Assembly (NCBI RefSeq): GCF_001428545.1
Contig: NZ_LMHZ01000003.1
Span: 62,001-126,000, forward strand
Length of the DNA stretch: 64,000 nucleotides
Reading direction: 5' to 3'
Origin: Noviherbaspirillum sp. Root189
Lineage (GTDB): Bacteria; Pseudomonadota; Gammaproteobacteria; Burkholderiales; Burkholderiaceae_D
Below the pieces are notes generated by a model. It saw nothing but the letters and a program-made list of their open reading frames with translations, was not told where the DNA came from and did no database searches. A program made the position numbers and the translations under genes. The first letter of the stretch is position 1; the number at the start of each line of letters is the position of its first letter. Shown here piece by piece: positions 50,016 through 58,345 of the stretch.

Positions 50016-51005
50016 ATGAACATCATCATTACGGGTGCCAGCGGCTTTATCGGCAGGAGGCTGGTCGATTGTCTGCTCGGCCAGGGCACAATGGACACAA
50101 TGGACACATCAGGATCCGCCAATGAGCCATTCCGGTCGCTGGTGCTGGTGGACATGGCATTCGATCAGGAGTTTCATGATGAGCGCGTGAGACTGGTACG
50201 CGGCAGCATTGCGGACCCGCTAGTCCTGCGGGATGCATTCCGGTCTCCCGCAGACTGCGTCATTCATCTTGCCAGCGTGCCGGGCGGCGCGGCGGAAAAG
50301 GATTTTGAGCTCGGCCTCGATGTGAACCTCGGAGCAACCATGCAGATGCTGGAACTGCTTCGACGTCAAACCATCCCGGCCCGCTTTGTGTTCGCGAGCA
50401 CGATTGCGGTATATGGCGCAAGCTTGCCGCCTCTCGTGACGGATGCAACACCCATGCGACCGGTGCTGAGCTATGGCGCCCACAAGCTTGCCAGCGAGAT
50501 TCTGCTGCAGGATTACAGCCGGCGTGGCTGGGTCGACGGACGCATCATCCGGCTGCCGGGTATCGTTGCACGTCCGCCGGCGCCATCCGGTCTGCTGTCG
50601 GCCTTCATGAGCGACCTCTTCTGGAAACTGGCCGATGGCGAAGCTTTCACCGTTCCTGTCGCGCCCGAAGCGAAGACATGGCTGATGTCGGTCGGCTGCT
50701 GCGTCCGGAATCTGATGCATGCCGCCAACCTGCTGTCCGAGGCCGTTGCCGCAAGGCGGGATTTCACTTTGCCTGTATTGCGGATTTCCATGTCGGAAAT
50801 CGTCGATGCAATGGCAAGCATGTTCGGCAGCGACCGGCGCAGGCTGGTGACCTATGCGCCTGACGAGCAGCTGGAAGCGGTCTTCGCACGCTTTCCGGAA
50901 ATGGACATGGCGGCTGCATTGAAGGCCGGCTACACCCATGACGGCACGGTCGAGAACCTGGTGCGCAATGCGCTTGCCGGGCGCGATCCTTCGATTGCCT
51001 TGTGA
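50016..51005 (+). CDS. NAD-dependent epimerase/dehydratase family, D-erythronate dehydrogenase (DenD)-like
   Basis: 329-residue extended SDR: NAD motif TGASGFIGRRLVD at the N-terminus, HLASVPGGAAEKDFELGLDV (characteristic of the DenD group) and catalytic YGAHK (Tyr-x3-Lys) with FASTIAVYG before it. ATG 50016 is preferred because AAAGGCAAG precedes it; ATG 50001 adds five residues. A 9-base tandem repeat inside the gene makes MDTMDT near residue 30, in a loop before the second strand. It would oxidise a 2-hydroxy group of a polyhydroxy acid, possibly the product of the upstream lactonase (inference). Confidence 0.85.
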   Translation: MNIIITGASGFIGRRLVDCLLGQGTMDTMDTSGSANEPFRSLVLVDMAFDQEFHDERVRLVRGSIADPLVLRDAFRSPADCVIHLASVPGGAAEKDFELGLDVNLGATMQMLELLRRQTIPARFVFASTIAVYGASLPPLVTDATPMRPVLSYGAHKLASEILLQDYSRRGWVDGRIIRLPGIVARPPAPSGLLSAFMSDLFWKLADGEAFTVPVAPEAKTWLMSVGCCVRNLMHAANLLSEAVAARRDFTLPVLRISMSEIVDAMASMFGSDRRRLVTYAPDEQLEAVFARFPEMDMAAALKAGYTHDGTVENLVRNALAGRDPSIAL

Positions 51006-51173
51006 TGCTATTGGCCTTTCCGATACGTGGCTTCCAATCTATCAATTTTACGTAGGGACGCCAGCTGTTTATTCTGTGCCGGCAGGTCATGGCATACAAA
51101 ACGATATGCCCTACAAAAAATATCTGTCGGAAGTATCGAAGAGGTACGACAGCAATTCAATGAGGAGATAGGA

Positions 51174-52844
51174 ATGAAGGGGAGAGGCATGCGGTCACGC
51201 CTTGCGTTCAAGCGCATCTTAATTGCCGAACTGATCGGCGTTTCGGCAATCGGCATGATAGCGCCGGCACACGGTTTCGAAATTGATTCGGGCAATGAAG
51301 ACGTCAAGATCCGTTGGGACACGACGGTCAAGTACAGCACGGCATATCGCGTGAAGGATCGCTCGCCGGGGTTGTCCACTTGCGCCATCTGCACCAATCA
51401 GAATGACGGCAACCTGAATTTCGACAAGGGCTTCGTCTCCAACCGCCTCGATCTGTTCAGCGAGTTCGATGTCGTGACGCGGCACTTTGGCGCGCGCGTC
51501 AGCGGTGCCGGATGGTACGACAGCGTTTATAACACGAGCAACGATAATACCTCGCCGACGTCGAACAGCATTCCTTTCAATACCTTTCCGCGCGGCACAC
51601 GCTCCCTGATGGGACGAAAGGCGGAAATTCTGGATGCCTTCGTCTTTGGCAAGGGTGAAATCGAAGACATGCCGGTATCGGGCCGGCTGGGGCGTCATGC
51701 GCTTGTCTGGGGTGAAAGCCTGTTCTACGGCAGCAACGGCATTGCAGGAACGATGGCGCCGACGGACCTGATCAAGCTGACCAGCGTGCCGAACGCCCAG
51801 TTCAAGGAGACCGTGCTGCCGACAGGCAAGCTGTCGGGACAGATACAGGTATCGCCAACGGCGTCGTTGGGCGCTTACTACCAGTATGAATACCGCAAGA
51901 CGCGTTTTGTCCCTGTAGGCGCCTATCTTTCGAGTTCCGATACGCTCGGCGAAGGCGCCCAGCGTATCATCGCCGGCAATCCGTTTGCGCCTGTGGTGCC
52001 CCAATTCTCCTATCGCGGCGATATCGAGCCGCGCGACTCTGGCCAGTACGGCACTCAGTTGCGTTTGCGCTCAGAAGATCTGGATACGGACTTCGGTCTC
52101 TACGCGATTCGCTATCATGCCACCGGTCCGAGCAATAACCTCACGACGCTGACCGGATTCCCGCCCGCGCTCACGCCGAGCAGCTATCAGTGGGTGTATG
52201 CGGAGGGAATCAAGGCGTTCGGCGCCAGCTTCGCCAAGACCGTCGGCGAAGTGGCCCTTGCCGGCGAAGTTTCAGTTCGTCGCGACACGCCACTGGCCAG
52301 CTCGGGACAAGCGATCTTGCGCAGCATCGGTGTCAATACAACGCTTAACAACAATTCCAATCCGGGATATGCGGTCGGCAATACCGCGCACGCCCAGCTG
52401 TCATGGATCGCATCCTTGCAACCATCGTTCATCGCGGCCGAGTCTTCGCTCGTGGGGGAAGTCGCCTGGAATACGCGGACCAGCGTCACGCGTAACGCCA
52501 GCATGCTCAATCCCAATGCGGACAAATCGGCGTGGGCATTCCGCATGGTGTACACCCCGACTTATCGTCAGGCGTATCCGGGCCTCGATCTTTCCGTACC
52601 CATCGGGCTCAGCTACACACATGGACGCTCGTCGGCAGTGGGGTCGGGTTTTGGCGTCAATCGGGGCGGCGACATGAATATCGGATTGACGGGCACTTAT
52701 CTGAATGACTGGACCTTTACGTTGAACTACATTCATTTCTATGGCAAAGAAGCGCCGAGCACCGATGCGGCCAACAATATCCAGTTCCTTCAGGCCTTGA
52801 AGGATCGCGACTATCTCACATTTTCCGTTCGCACTTCCTTCTAA
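51174..52844 (+). CDS. DUF1302 family outer-membrane protein (second copy)
   Basis: 556 residues with signal peptide (about 6-35, IGVSAIGMIAPAHGF), then the family start EIDSGNEDVKIRWDTTVKYS. It is rich in beta-strand patterns and ends SVRTSF with a C-terminal Phe, as in outer-membrane barrels. ATG 51174 has TGAGGAGATAGG upstream; the frame is open to 51027 but without a ribosome site. It is paired with DUF1329, as at 17-20 kb. It contains a CAIC cysteine pair (about residue 65) not present in the first copy. Presumed role is passage of a hydrophobic substrate. Confidence 0.9.
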   Translation: MKGRGMRSRLAFKRILIAELIGVSAIGMIAPAHGFEIDSGNEDVKIRWDTTVKYSTAYRVKDRSPGLSTCAICTNQNDGNLNFDKGFVSNRLDLFSEFDVVTRHFGARVSGAGWYDSVYNTSNDNTSPTSNSIPFNTFPRGTRSLMGRKAEILDAFVFGKGEIEDMPVSGRLGRHALVWGESLFYGSNGIAGTMAPTDLIKLTSVPNAQFKETVLPTGKLSGQIQVSPTASLGAYYQYEYRKTRFVPVGAYLSSSDTLGEGAQRIIAGNPFAPVVPQFSYRGDIEPRDSGQYGTQLRLRSEDLDTDFGLYAIRYHATGPSNNLTTLTGFPPALTPSSYQWVYAEGIKAFGASFAKTVGEVALAGEVSVRRDTPLASSGQAILRSIGVNTTLNNNSNPGYAVGNTAHAQLSWIASLQPSFIAAESSLVGEVAWNTRTSVTRNASMLNPNADKSAWAFRMVYTPTYRQAYPGLDLSVPIGLSYTHGRSSAVGSGFGVNRGGDMNIGLTGTYLNDWTFTLNYIHFYGKEAPSTDAANNIQFLQALKDRDYLTFSVRTSF

Positions 52845-52861
52845 TGAGTTGGAGACAAATC

Positions 52862-54223
52862 ATGTTGATGAAACGACTTGCATCGCATAGCCTGACCTTT
52901 GCCATTGCCTCGGCTGCGTTCGGCCTGCATGGCGCGCATGCAGCGGTCGGCGCCGATGAAGCGGCACAGTTGAAATCCACGCTGACCCCCTTCGGCGCCG
53001 AAAAAGCGGGCAACAAGGAGGGAACGATTCCCGCATGGACCGGCGGCCATACTACGCCGGTTCCCGGCTTCAAGAACGGCGGCCGCCGCGGCGATCCGTT
53101 TGCGGATGAAAAGCCGCTATTCACGATTTCGGCCAAGAACGTCGACCAGTATACGGACAAACTGTCCGATGGCACCAAGGCGATGTTCAAGCGCTACCCG
53201 GACACCTATCGCGTCGACATCTATAAGACGCACCGCACCGCGGCAGCGCCGCAATGGGTGTACGACAACACGTTCAAGAATGCGACCACAGCGAAAATAA
53301 ATGGCACAGTAATCACCGGCGCCTACGGCGGGATTCCTTTTCCGATTCCCAAGTCGGCCAATGAAGTGATGGCCAACCATCTGCTGCACTGGCGCGGCGA
53401 CGCATGGCGCATGGACTTCCGTCATTTTCTCGGTACGTCGGATGGCAAGCGCGTCATGTCTGCCGAAGGATCGGCGGATTACCAGATGCCTTACTACGTC
53501 AAGGATGGCGAAAGCAAATTCAAGGGCGATTACTGGATGATCCGTTTAGCCACGTCGGGTCCGGCGATCCGTGCAGGCGAAGCCATCGTGGGTCGAGAAA
53601 ATCTCGACCATGAAAAGACCCAGAGCTGGACGTATCTGCCGGGACAGCGGCGTGTGCGCAAGCTGCCAAACGGCTGCTGCGATACGCCCACGCCCGCATC
53701 CGCAGGGGTGATGAGCTTTGACGAAATCGATGTCTTCGCCGGTCGTCTCGACCGCTTTGACTGGAAGATCGTCGGCAAAAAAGAGATGTTCATTCCATAC
53801 AATTCGAACCGCACGCATATGGCCAGCGAGTCGGCGTTGTTCGGGCCTCACCACATCAATCCGGATCATGTGCGCTGGGAATTGCATCGAGTATGGATAG
53901 TTGAAGCCAACCTCGCATCCGGAAAACGGCACGTCGCCCCGAAATCGCGTTACTACATTGATGAGGATTCCTGGGTTGCGGTCCTGGGCGACCGCTGGGA
54001 TGCCAATGGCCAGCTCTGGAAAACCTTGTGGACCATGCCGGTTGTCATGCCGGACCTGCCGGCTACCACGCCGCAGCAGCAGTCCGGATTCTATGATCTC
54101 GTCTCCGGAGCCTGGTATTACAGCGGATCGGTTAACGAGAAGAACTCGCATTACAAGATTCAGGCTCCGCTGCCGGATTCGACCTTCACTCCGGACTCGA
54201 TGGCCGGAGAAGGTGTCCGGTAA
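52862..54223 (+). CDS. DUF1329 family exported protein (second copy)
   Basis: 453 residues. ATG 52862 is chosen because TTGGAGAC lies at the right distance; ATG 52844 overlaps the DUF1302 stop and has no ribosome site. The signal peptide (about 4-27, FAIASAAFGLHGAHA) is followed by VGADEAAQLKSTLTPFGAE. Conserved RRVRKLPNGCCDTPTP and Trp-rich C-terminal parts match the first copy. It forms an operon with DUF1302 and probably with the MFS gene 124 bases downstream. Envelope localisation is inferred from the signal peptide. Confidence 0.9.
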   Translation: MLMKRLASHSLTFAIASAAFGLHGAHAAVGADEAAQLKSTLTPFGAEKAGNKEGTIPAWTGGHTTPVPGFKNGGRRGDPFADEKPLFTISAKNVDQYTDKLSDGTKAMFKRYPDTYRVDIYKTHRTAAAPQWVYDNTFKNATTAKINGTVITGAYGGIPFPIPKSANEVMANHLLHWRGDAWRMDFRHFLGTSDGKRVMSAEGSADYQMPYYVKDGESKFKGDYWMIRLATSGPAIRAGEAIVGRENLDHEKTQSWTYLPGQRRVRKLPNGCCDTPTPASAGVMSFDEIDVFAGRLDRFDWKIVGKKEMFIPYNSNRTHMASESALFGPHHINPDHVRWELHRVWIVEANLASGKRHVAPKSRYYIDEDSWVAVLGDRWDANGQLWKTLWTMPVVMPDLPATTPQQQSGFYDLVSGAWYYSGSVNEKNSHYKIQAPLPDSTFTPDSMAGEGVR

Positions 54224-54346
54224 TTGTCCTGCGCTAATCAGGATAGCCGGTCTGCCTTGTCTGGCAGCCGGCGCAACCTGATCAATTTGGTTTGCAAACC
54301 TGCTTTGGCGGTGTCTTAGCGAGCTGCCGAAGCTCAGGATTTCATC

Positions 54347-55588
54347 ATGAAAAATCTCTCTTCGATGCATCCCGCGCGCACCGCGGGAACGGCGCAAGGC
54401 CTGATCCTGCTGATGTTGAGCTGCCTGCCGGTCCTTGCCGTCGTGCTGCTTGGTGCAGTACTGCCGCAGATCAGGCATGCCTTCCGCAATGTTCCTTCGG
54501 TGGATGCGCTCGCCCCGCTGGTCATGACCTTGCCTGCGCTGATGATCGCGCTGTTGTCCCCCTTTGCCGGCGCAATCGTCGACAAGCTCGGACGACGCAT
54601 GCTCTTGTTCTGGAGCCTGGTTCTTTACAGTGTGTTCGGTACGGCCCCGCTATGGCTGGATTCTATTTACGCCATTCTCGTGTCCCGCGCGGCCCTTGGC
54701 GTTGTCGAAGCCGGCATCATGACCTGCTGCACGGTGCTCATCGCGGATTACTTCGACGGCGCGCGCAGGGAGAAGTGGCTTTCGCTTCAAACCGTGGCGA
54801 CTTCGCTGGCCGCGACAATTTTCTTCGTGGTTGGCGGCGCGCTCGGCGAACATGGATGGCGCACGCCGTTCTGGCTGTATGCCGCGTCGATCGTCTTATC
54901 GAGTCTTGTGCTGCTGTTCTTGTATGAGCCGGCGCCTGTACAGCGCGAGCAAGCCGGGCAGGGTGCGGGTGATGCGAACGTTTCAGCCTTTCCGTGGCGG
55001 CCGATGGTGGTCATTTATTCCATCACGATGTTCGGCGTCATCCTGTTTTTCATCATTCCCGTGCAAGCGGGCTTCTTGTTGAACAAGCTTGGTATCGCGT
55101 CGTCGCAAGAGATCGGGAAAGCGATCGCTTTGAATTCCATCGGCGTCGTTATCGGCGCCGCGAGTTTCAGATGGCTTGCGCGGCACGGCACGCCCTTGCT
55201 CCTGACGGCGGCATTCCTGATTTCGGGCGTAAGTCTGATCATGTGCACGCTGGCGCAAAACTATGCAAGTTTCATTGCAGCGATTGCATTGAACGGTCTC
55301 GCATGCGGCCTGACGCTGCCCGCTCTCGTCAACTGGTGCGTATCGTATCTGCCGCCGCAGTTCAGGGGCAGGGGCATCGGCGGCTTTCAATGCAGCTTCT
55401 TCTTTGGACAATTCATCAGTCCACTGGTGGTCTTTGCCGCCACAGCGCTGGCGGGCGATCTCAATCGAGCGATAGTGTCAATCGGAGTTTGCTGTGCTGT
55501 GCTCGCAGCCTTTAGCCTTATGGCTAATCGTTTGATTGGCTATACGCCTTCGGCACTTTCTGCGGAACCCGTTCTCGGGCATATGTAA
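54347..55588 (+). CDS. MFS transporter
   Basis: 413-residue major facilitator protein with about 12 hydrophobic helices. The loop 2-3 motif is FAGAIVDKLGRRMLLFW (about 65-81), a standard MFS signature; the central loop is about 190-215. ATG 54347 follows CAGGAT. It lies downstream of the second DUF1302-DUF1329 pair, followed by DoxX after 18 bases. It resembles aromatic-acid/H+ symporters and drug transporters alike, so direction and substrate remain open; uptake of an aromatic intermediate fits the context. Confidence 0.9.
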   Translation: MKNLSSMHPARTAGTAQGLILLMLSCLPVLAVVLLGAVLPQIRHAFRNVPSVDALAPLVMTLPALMIALLSPFAGAIVDKLGRRMLLFWSLVLYSVFGTAPLWLDSIYAILVSRAALGVVEAGIMTCCTVLIADYFDGARREKWLSLQTVATSLAATIFFVVGGALGEHGWRTPFWLYAASIVLSSLVLLFLYEPAPVQREQAGQGAGDANVSAFPWRPMVVIYSITMFGVILFFIIPVQAGFLLNKLGIASSQEIGKAIALNSIGVVIGAASFRWLARHGTPLLLTAAFLISGVSLIMCTLAQNYASFIAAIALNGLACGLTLPALVNWCVSYLPPQFRGRGIGGFQCSFFFGQFISPLVVFAATALAGDLNRAIVSIGVCCAVLAAFSLMANRLIGYTPSALSAEPVLGHM

Positions 55589-55606
55589 TTATTCAGGAGT
55601 GTTGAT

Positions 55607-56023
55607 ATGAATGAAAAAGCGTATCCATGGATTGGTCTGGCCGGGCGAGTGCTCGTTGCGGCTGTCTTTTTGCACTCGGGAGTCGGCAAGGTGCTTGGAT
55701 TCGAAGGAATCTCAGCCTTTATCGCCTCCAAGGGCATTCCGATTTCTTTTGCCGTAGCGGGGGGAGCAGCACTTTTGGAAATTGCTTGCGGGCTTGCACT
55801 TCTGTTCGGCTTCAAGGTGCGGCTGGCAGGATTCCTGCTCGCCGCCTTTACTGTGGCGGCCACCGTGTTGTTCCATAACTTCTGGAGCGAGCCGCCCGGA
55901 ATGATGCGGATGATGCAAACCATCATGTTCTCGAAAAACCTGGCAATTCTTGGCGGCCTTTTGTTCATCATCGGCTTCGGTCCAGGCGCGTTCGCTCTGA
56001 GCGGCAGGCGCGGTCCGGCTTGA
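55607..56023 (+). CDS. DoxX family membrane protein
   Basis: 138 residues with four hydrophobic helices (about 8-30, 48-70, 75-95, 105-128) and the family pattern GRVLVAAVFLHSGVGKV followed by FAVAGGAALLEIACGLALLFG. DoxX proteins have been linked to quinone- and thiosulfate-related redox and to oxidative-stress complexes, and often occur next to oxygenase genes. ATG 55607 has TTCAGGAG upstream. It follows the MFS gene closely, so co-transcription is likely. Confidence 0.85.
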   Translation: MNEKAYPWIGLAGRVLVAAVFLHSGVGKVLGFEGISAFIASKGIPISFAVAGGAALLEIACGLALLFGFKVRLAGFLLAAFTVAATVLFHNFWSEPPGMMRMMQTIMFSKNLAILGGLLFIIGFGPGAFALSGRRGPA

Positions 56024-56198
56024 TTTTCTGATCTCCCGGGTGTTCGCCTGACCAGAAAAGCCTGCCATGTACCGCCGAGGAATTGGCGCGTTGACGCAGG
56101 CCACGTTGCGTCTACGCTTGAGGAAGGATGGCAACCTCCATGCCCTGAATGCCAAGCAGTCATGCCTTGCCAATTTCGTCGGGATTGGCGTTCAAAAT

Positions 56199-56561
56199 TT
56201 ACGCCATCCTGTCTGGAACAATATAAATCTCGCCTTCCGGCGTGACAACGGTAGGCAGTGCCTGAAGCGATAGTCCTATACACGGCCCGTAGGTGCACTT
56301 GCCGGTTTCGATCTCGAACTCCGCGCCGTGAGCACTGCAGAGGATGCGAGTACCGCCCTTGTTGAGATAGTCATCCTTTCGCCAGGGCATGGGCGGGCCG
56401 TCATTGCCATAATGAGGGCATGAGTCGCGGTAAGCGAAGATGCGCTGGCCCCGGCGTACCATCAATATGGAATCCCGTCCCCGCTTTCCCGGATCGAAGC
56501 CGCGTGATGCGCCATCCGGGATGTCATTGAGCATGCACAAGAAAAAACCGATGGCGGTCAT
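56199..56561 (-). CDS. Rieske-type [2Fe-2S] ferredoxin (second copy)
   Basis: 120-residue ferredoxin closely related to the 5.5 kb copy: shared LNDIPDG(A/G)SRGFDP, CPH, PMPWRKDDYLNKGG insert and CSAHG ligand pair. ATG 56561 has GAGGAAGAAGC upstream. It is isolated on the minus strand, downstream of two Rieske oxygenases (56968-59383), so it may serve as their electron carrier. That would also fit the first copy donating to an oxygenase rather than to the flavoenzyme. Convergent with DoxX. Confidence 0.9.
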   Translation of the reverse strand: MTAIGFFLCMLNDIPDGASRGFDPGKRGRDSILMVRRGQRIFAYRDSCPHYGNDGPPMPWRKDDYLNKGGTRILCSAHGAEFEIETGKCTYGPCIGLSLQALPTVVTPEGEIYIVPDRMA

Positions 56562-56967
56562 GATGCTTCTTCCTCCACGCTACCGGCAGTGACGCGGACG
56601 TTAACGGATGGGCGAGCGAACCATGCTGGAATTAAGTTTGATTCGAAATAGTGGAGCATGACATGTAATCTCCCATATGCCAGTCTGCTGCGCTGCGGTG
56701 GTCCGAGGCGGTCAACTGATGAGCTTGGACGAACCTGTAGCAAGGGGTATTGACCTGATTTAGGAATTTGTAGCCAATCAGTAGGTTTGTCTTCTGGTTC
56801 AAGCACTCTGCTTTTGCCACCGCTCGCCAATCTGGAGGCCTCTTGTCCATACTCGGCTTGCTTCGACTTATGCGTTCCCGCACAATTGGGGAGCGAGGCG
56901 GTTGAATCGTATAACTCTTTACTGGGGTTTTACAACCCCAGTTCCAGCCCTCTCGAGCTGGTAGAGT
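56562..56967. other. AT-richer stretch without a recognisable gene, possible relic
   Basis: 406 bases with short frames on both strands (for example minus strand 56632-56883) whose products match nothing I know. Two hairpins lie near its right end, next to the Rieske stop: ACTGGGGTT (56921-56929) with 56934-56942, and CCAGC with GCTGG just after. Neither has a T-run; they may act as a processing site or terminator. Confidence 0.4.
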
Positions 56968-58056
56968 TTATTCTTGCTCTTTTTTAAGCGAAGCTTCCAG
57001 TTTGCGTCGCGACTGGATGGCTGCTTGGTCAGCCTGCACAATAATCTCGGGATAGTCCAAGTGCCGCGGATCGCGCAAGATCATCTCCTGGACTTTTTCA
57101 AGAATGAACTTATCCTCAGCATAGCCCTTGGGCACATGCTGACGCATACCTTCCAGATATTCGGGCGACAATTCCGTATCCCATCCCATGAACCAGGTGT
57201 AACGGAACCGGGTCGGACTTTCGGGAGTCGTCAAATGCATGATTTGAAGCGTCCATTTATCGCGCTCACCAGGCTTCGGATTCGGATGGCGAATTTCGAG
57301 GAAGCCAACATGCGCTGCTGGCGTGTAGGAAGTGCTCCAATTGGTTCGCTCGGCTGGCGTCTGCATGCCGAGCCCTGTGGGAATGCCGTAGATTGCTGGC
57401 AATGGCGCCGCCGCAAACTCTTGACGGAAGGTGACGGTTGAATCCGTAACTTCGACTTTGGGGGGATTCGTCCAATCCGACGCACCAATTGTAGTCGGAT
57501 GCACATGCGGAATGTGCGTCAGATCGAGAACATTCTCTTTCAGGAGCTGATAGTTGGCATTGACTTCACTAAAGCCGTTGACCCACCACCATTTACCATT
57601 CGTCAACCAAGACGTATCAATCGGCAGAGGCACACCTTCTGCCTTGGCAGCGTCGCCCATCCAGATCCACACTATGCCGTCTTTCTCCTGCAGCGGATAA
57701 GCCTTTACCTTTGCCTTGCTCGGAATAGTTTTTTGCGAAGGAATTTCGACGCATTGGCCCTCAGGGCAAAACTTGAATCCATGATAGGGGCAGACGATGT
57801 TATCCCCGTCGATTCGTCCTTCGGACAAGGGGGCCCAACGATGGGGGCAGCGGTTATCCAAAGCCACGGCGCTGCCATCCTGCTTGCGGTACAGCACAAC
57901 TGGCTCATCGAGCAGCCAGAGGCCAAGTGGCTTTTCATGAGACACGTCTTTCGACAAGGCGGCCACCCACCATAGATTGCGTGGATAGTTCGCAGGCTGG
58001 GTAAAGCCGGTGCCGGTGTCGATGCGTGTAAGCGGGAATTCGACAGGCTGGTTCAT
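56968..58056 (-). CDS. Rieske oxygenase, aromatic
   Basis: 362-residue terminal oxygenase. Cluster ligands are C70-P-H72 and C89-P-Y-H92; the iron motif is ENVLDLTHIPHVHP. It has a longer N-terminus than the VanA group (about 25 residues before NLWWVAAL), and its C-terminal half differs from the other four oxygenases. ATG 58056 has GAGGAGATAATTG. Upstream lies the element shared with the VOC2 promoter (58168-58209). Base composition is more AT-rich than in the genes before 56 kb. Substrate unknown; no adjacent reductase. Confidence 0.9.
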   Translation of the reverse strand: MNQPVEFPLTRIDTGTGFTQPANYPRNLWWVAALSKDVSHEKPLGLWLLDEPVVLYRKQDGSAVALDNRCPHRWAPLSEGRIDGDNIVCPYHGFKFCPEGQCVEIPSQKTIPSKAKVKAYPLQEKDGIVWIWMGDAAKAEGVPLPIDTSWLTNGKWWWVNGFSEVNANYQLLKENVLDLTHIPHVHPTTIGASDWTNPPKVEVTDSTVTFRQEFAAAPLPAIYGIPTGLGMQTPAERTNWSTSYTPAAHVGFLEIRHPNPKPGERDKWTLQIMHLTTPESPTRFRYTWFMGWDTELSPEYLEGMRQHVPKGYAEDKFILEKVQEMILRDPRHLDYPEIIVQADQAAIQSRRKLEASLKKEQE

Positions 58057-58167
58057 CAATTATCTCCTCATAAATGGATTATGTTCACAATCGCAAAGCG
58101 GCGGGTAATTCGGGGCCAGCATCCTGCACGAATACATGGAGGCATGTTAGGTTAATGTACGATGTAC

Positions 58168-58187
58168 GATAAGCCGAATAAATTGAA
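58168..58187 (-). repeat. 20-base promoter element shared with 21297-21316
   Basis: Exact reverse complement of 21297-21316, located 109 bases upstream of the Rieske start and reading towards it. Similarity continues into the ATC-N9-GAT site at 58195-58209. Confidence 0.7.
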
Positions 58188-58194
58188 GTGCTGT

Positions 58195-58209
58195 ATCACA
58201 GGCGCAGAT
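58195..58209. promoter_or_regulatory. nod-box-like TATC-N9-GATA site
   Basis: ATC 58195-58197 and GAT 58207-58209, nine bases apart, extended to TATC/GATA. It has the same spacing to the 20-base element as the site at 21275. Confidence 0.6.
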
Positions 58210-58345
58210 ACCTTATCTCGGACATCAAACGGATCGCACGCTTCGCAATTCCTGCAGGACCGACACCATTCTGTTGCACCGATTTTTTATCAGGTTGCGT
58301 ATCCAGGCGGTGCGCCGCGTTTGTTCGGTGGAACCCGTCCCAAGA

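Noticed and set aside
51027-51173. Upstream extension of the second DUF1302 gene
   Set aside because: The frame is open, but the family signal peptide and a strong ribosome site (TGAGGAGATAGG) place the start at 51174.
56632-56883. Possible transposase or integrase remnant on the minus strand
   Set aside because: The 83-residue product has no catalytic motif, terminal repeats or target duplication that I can identify.
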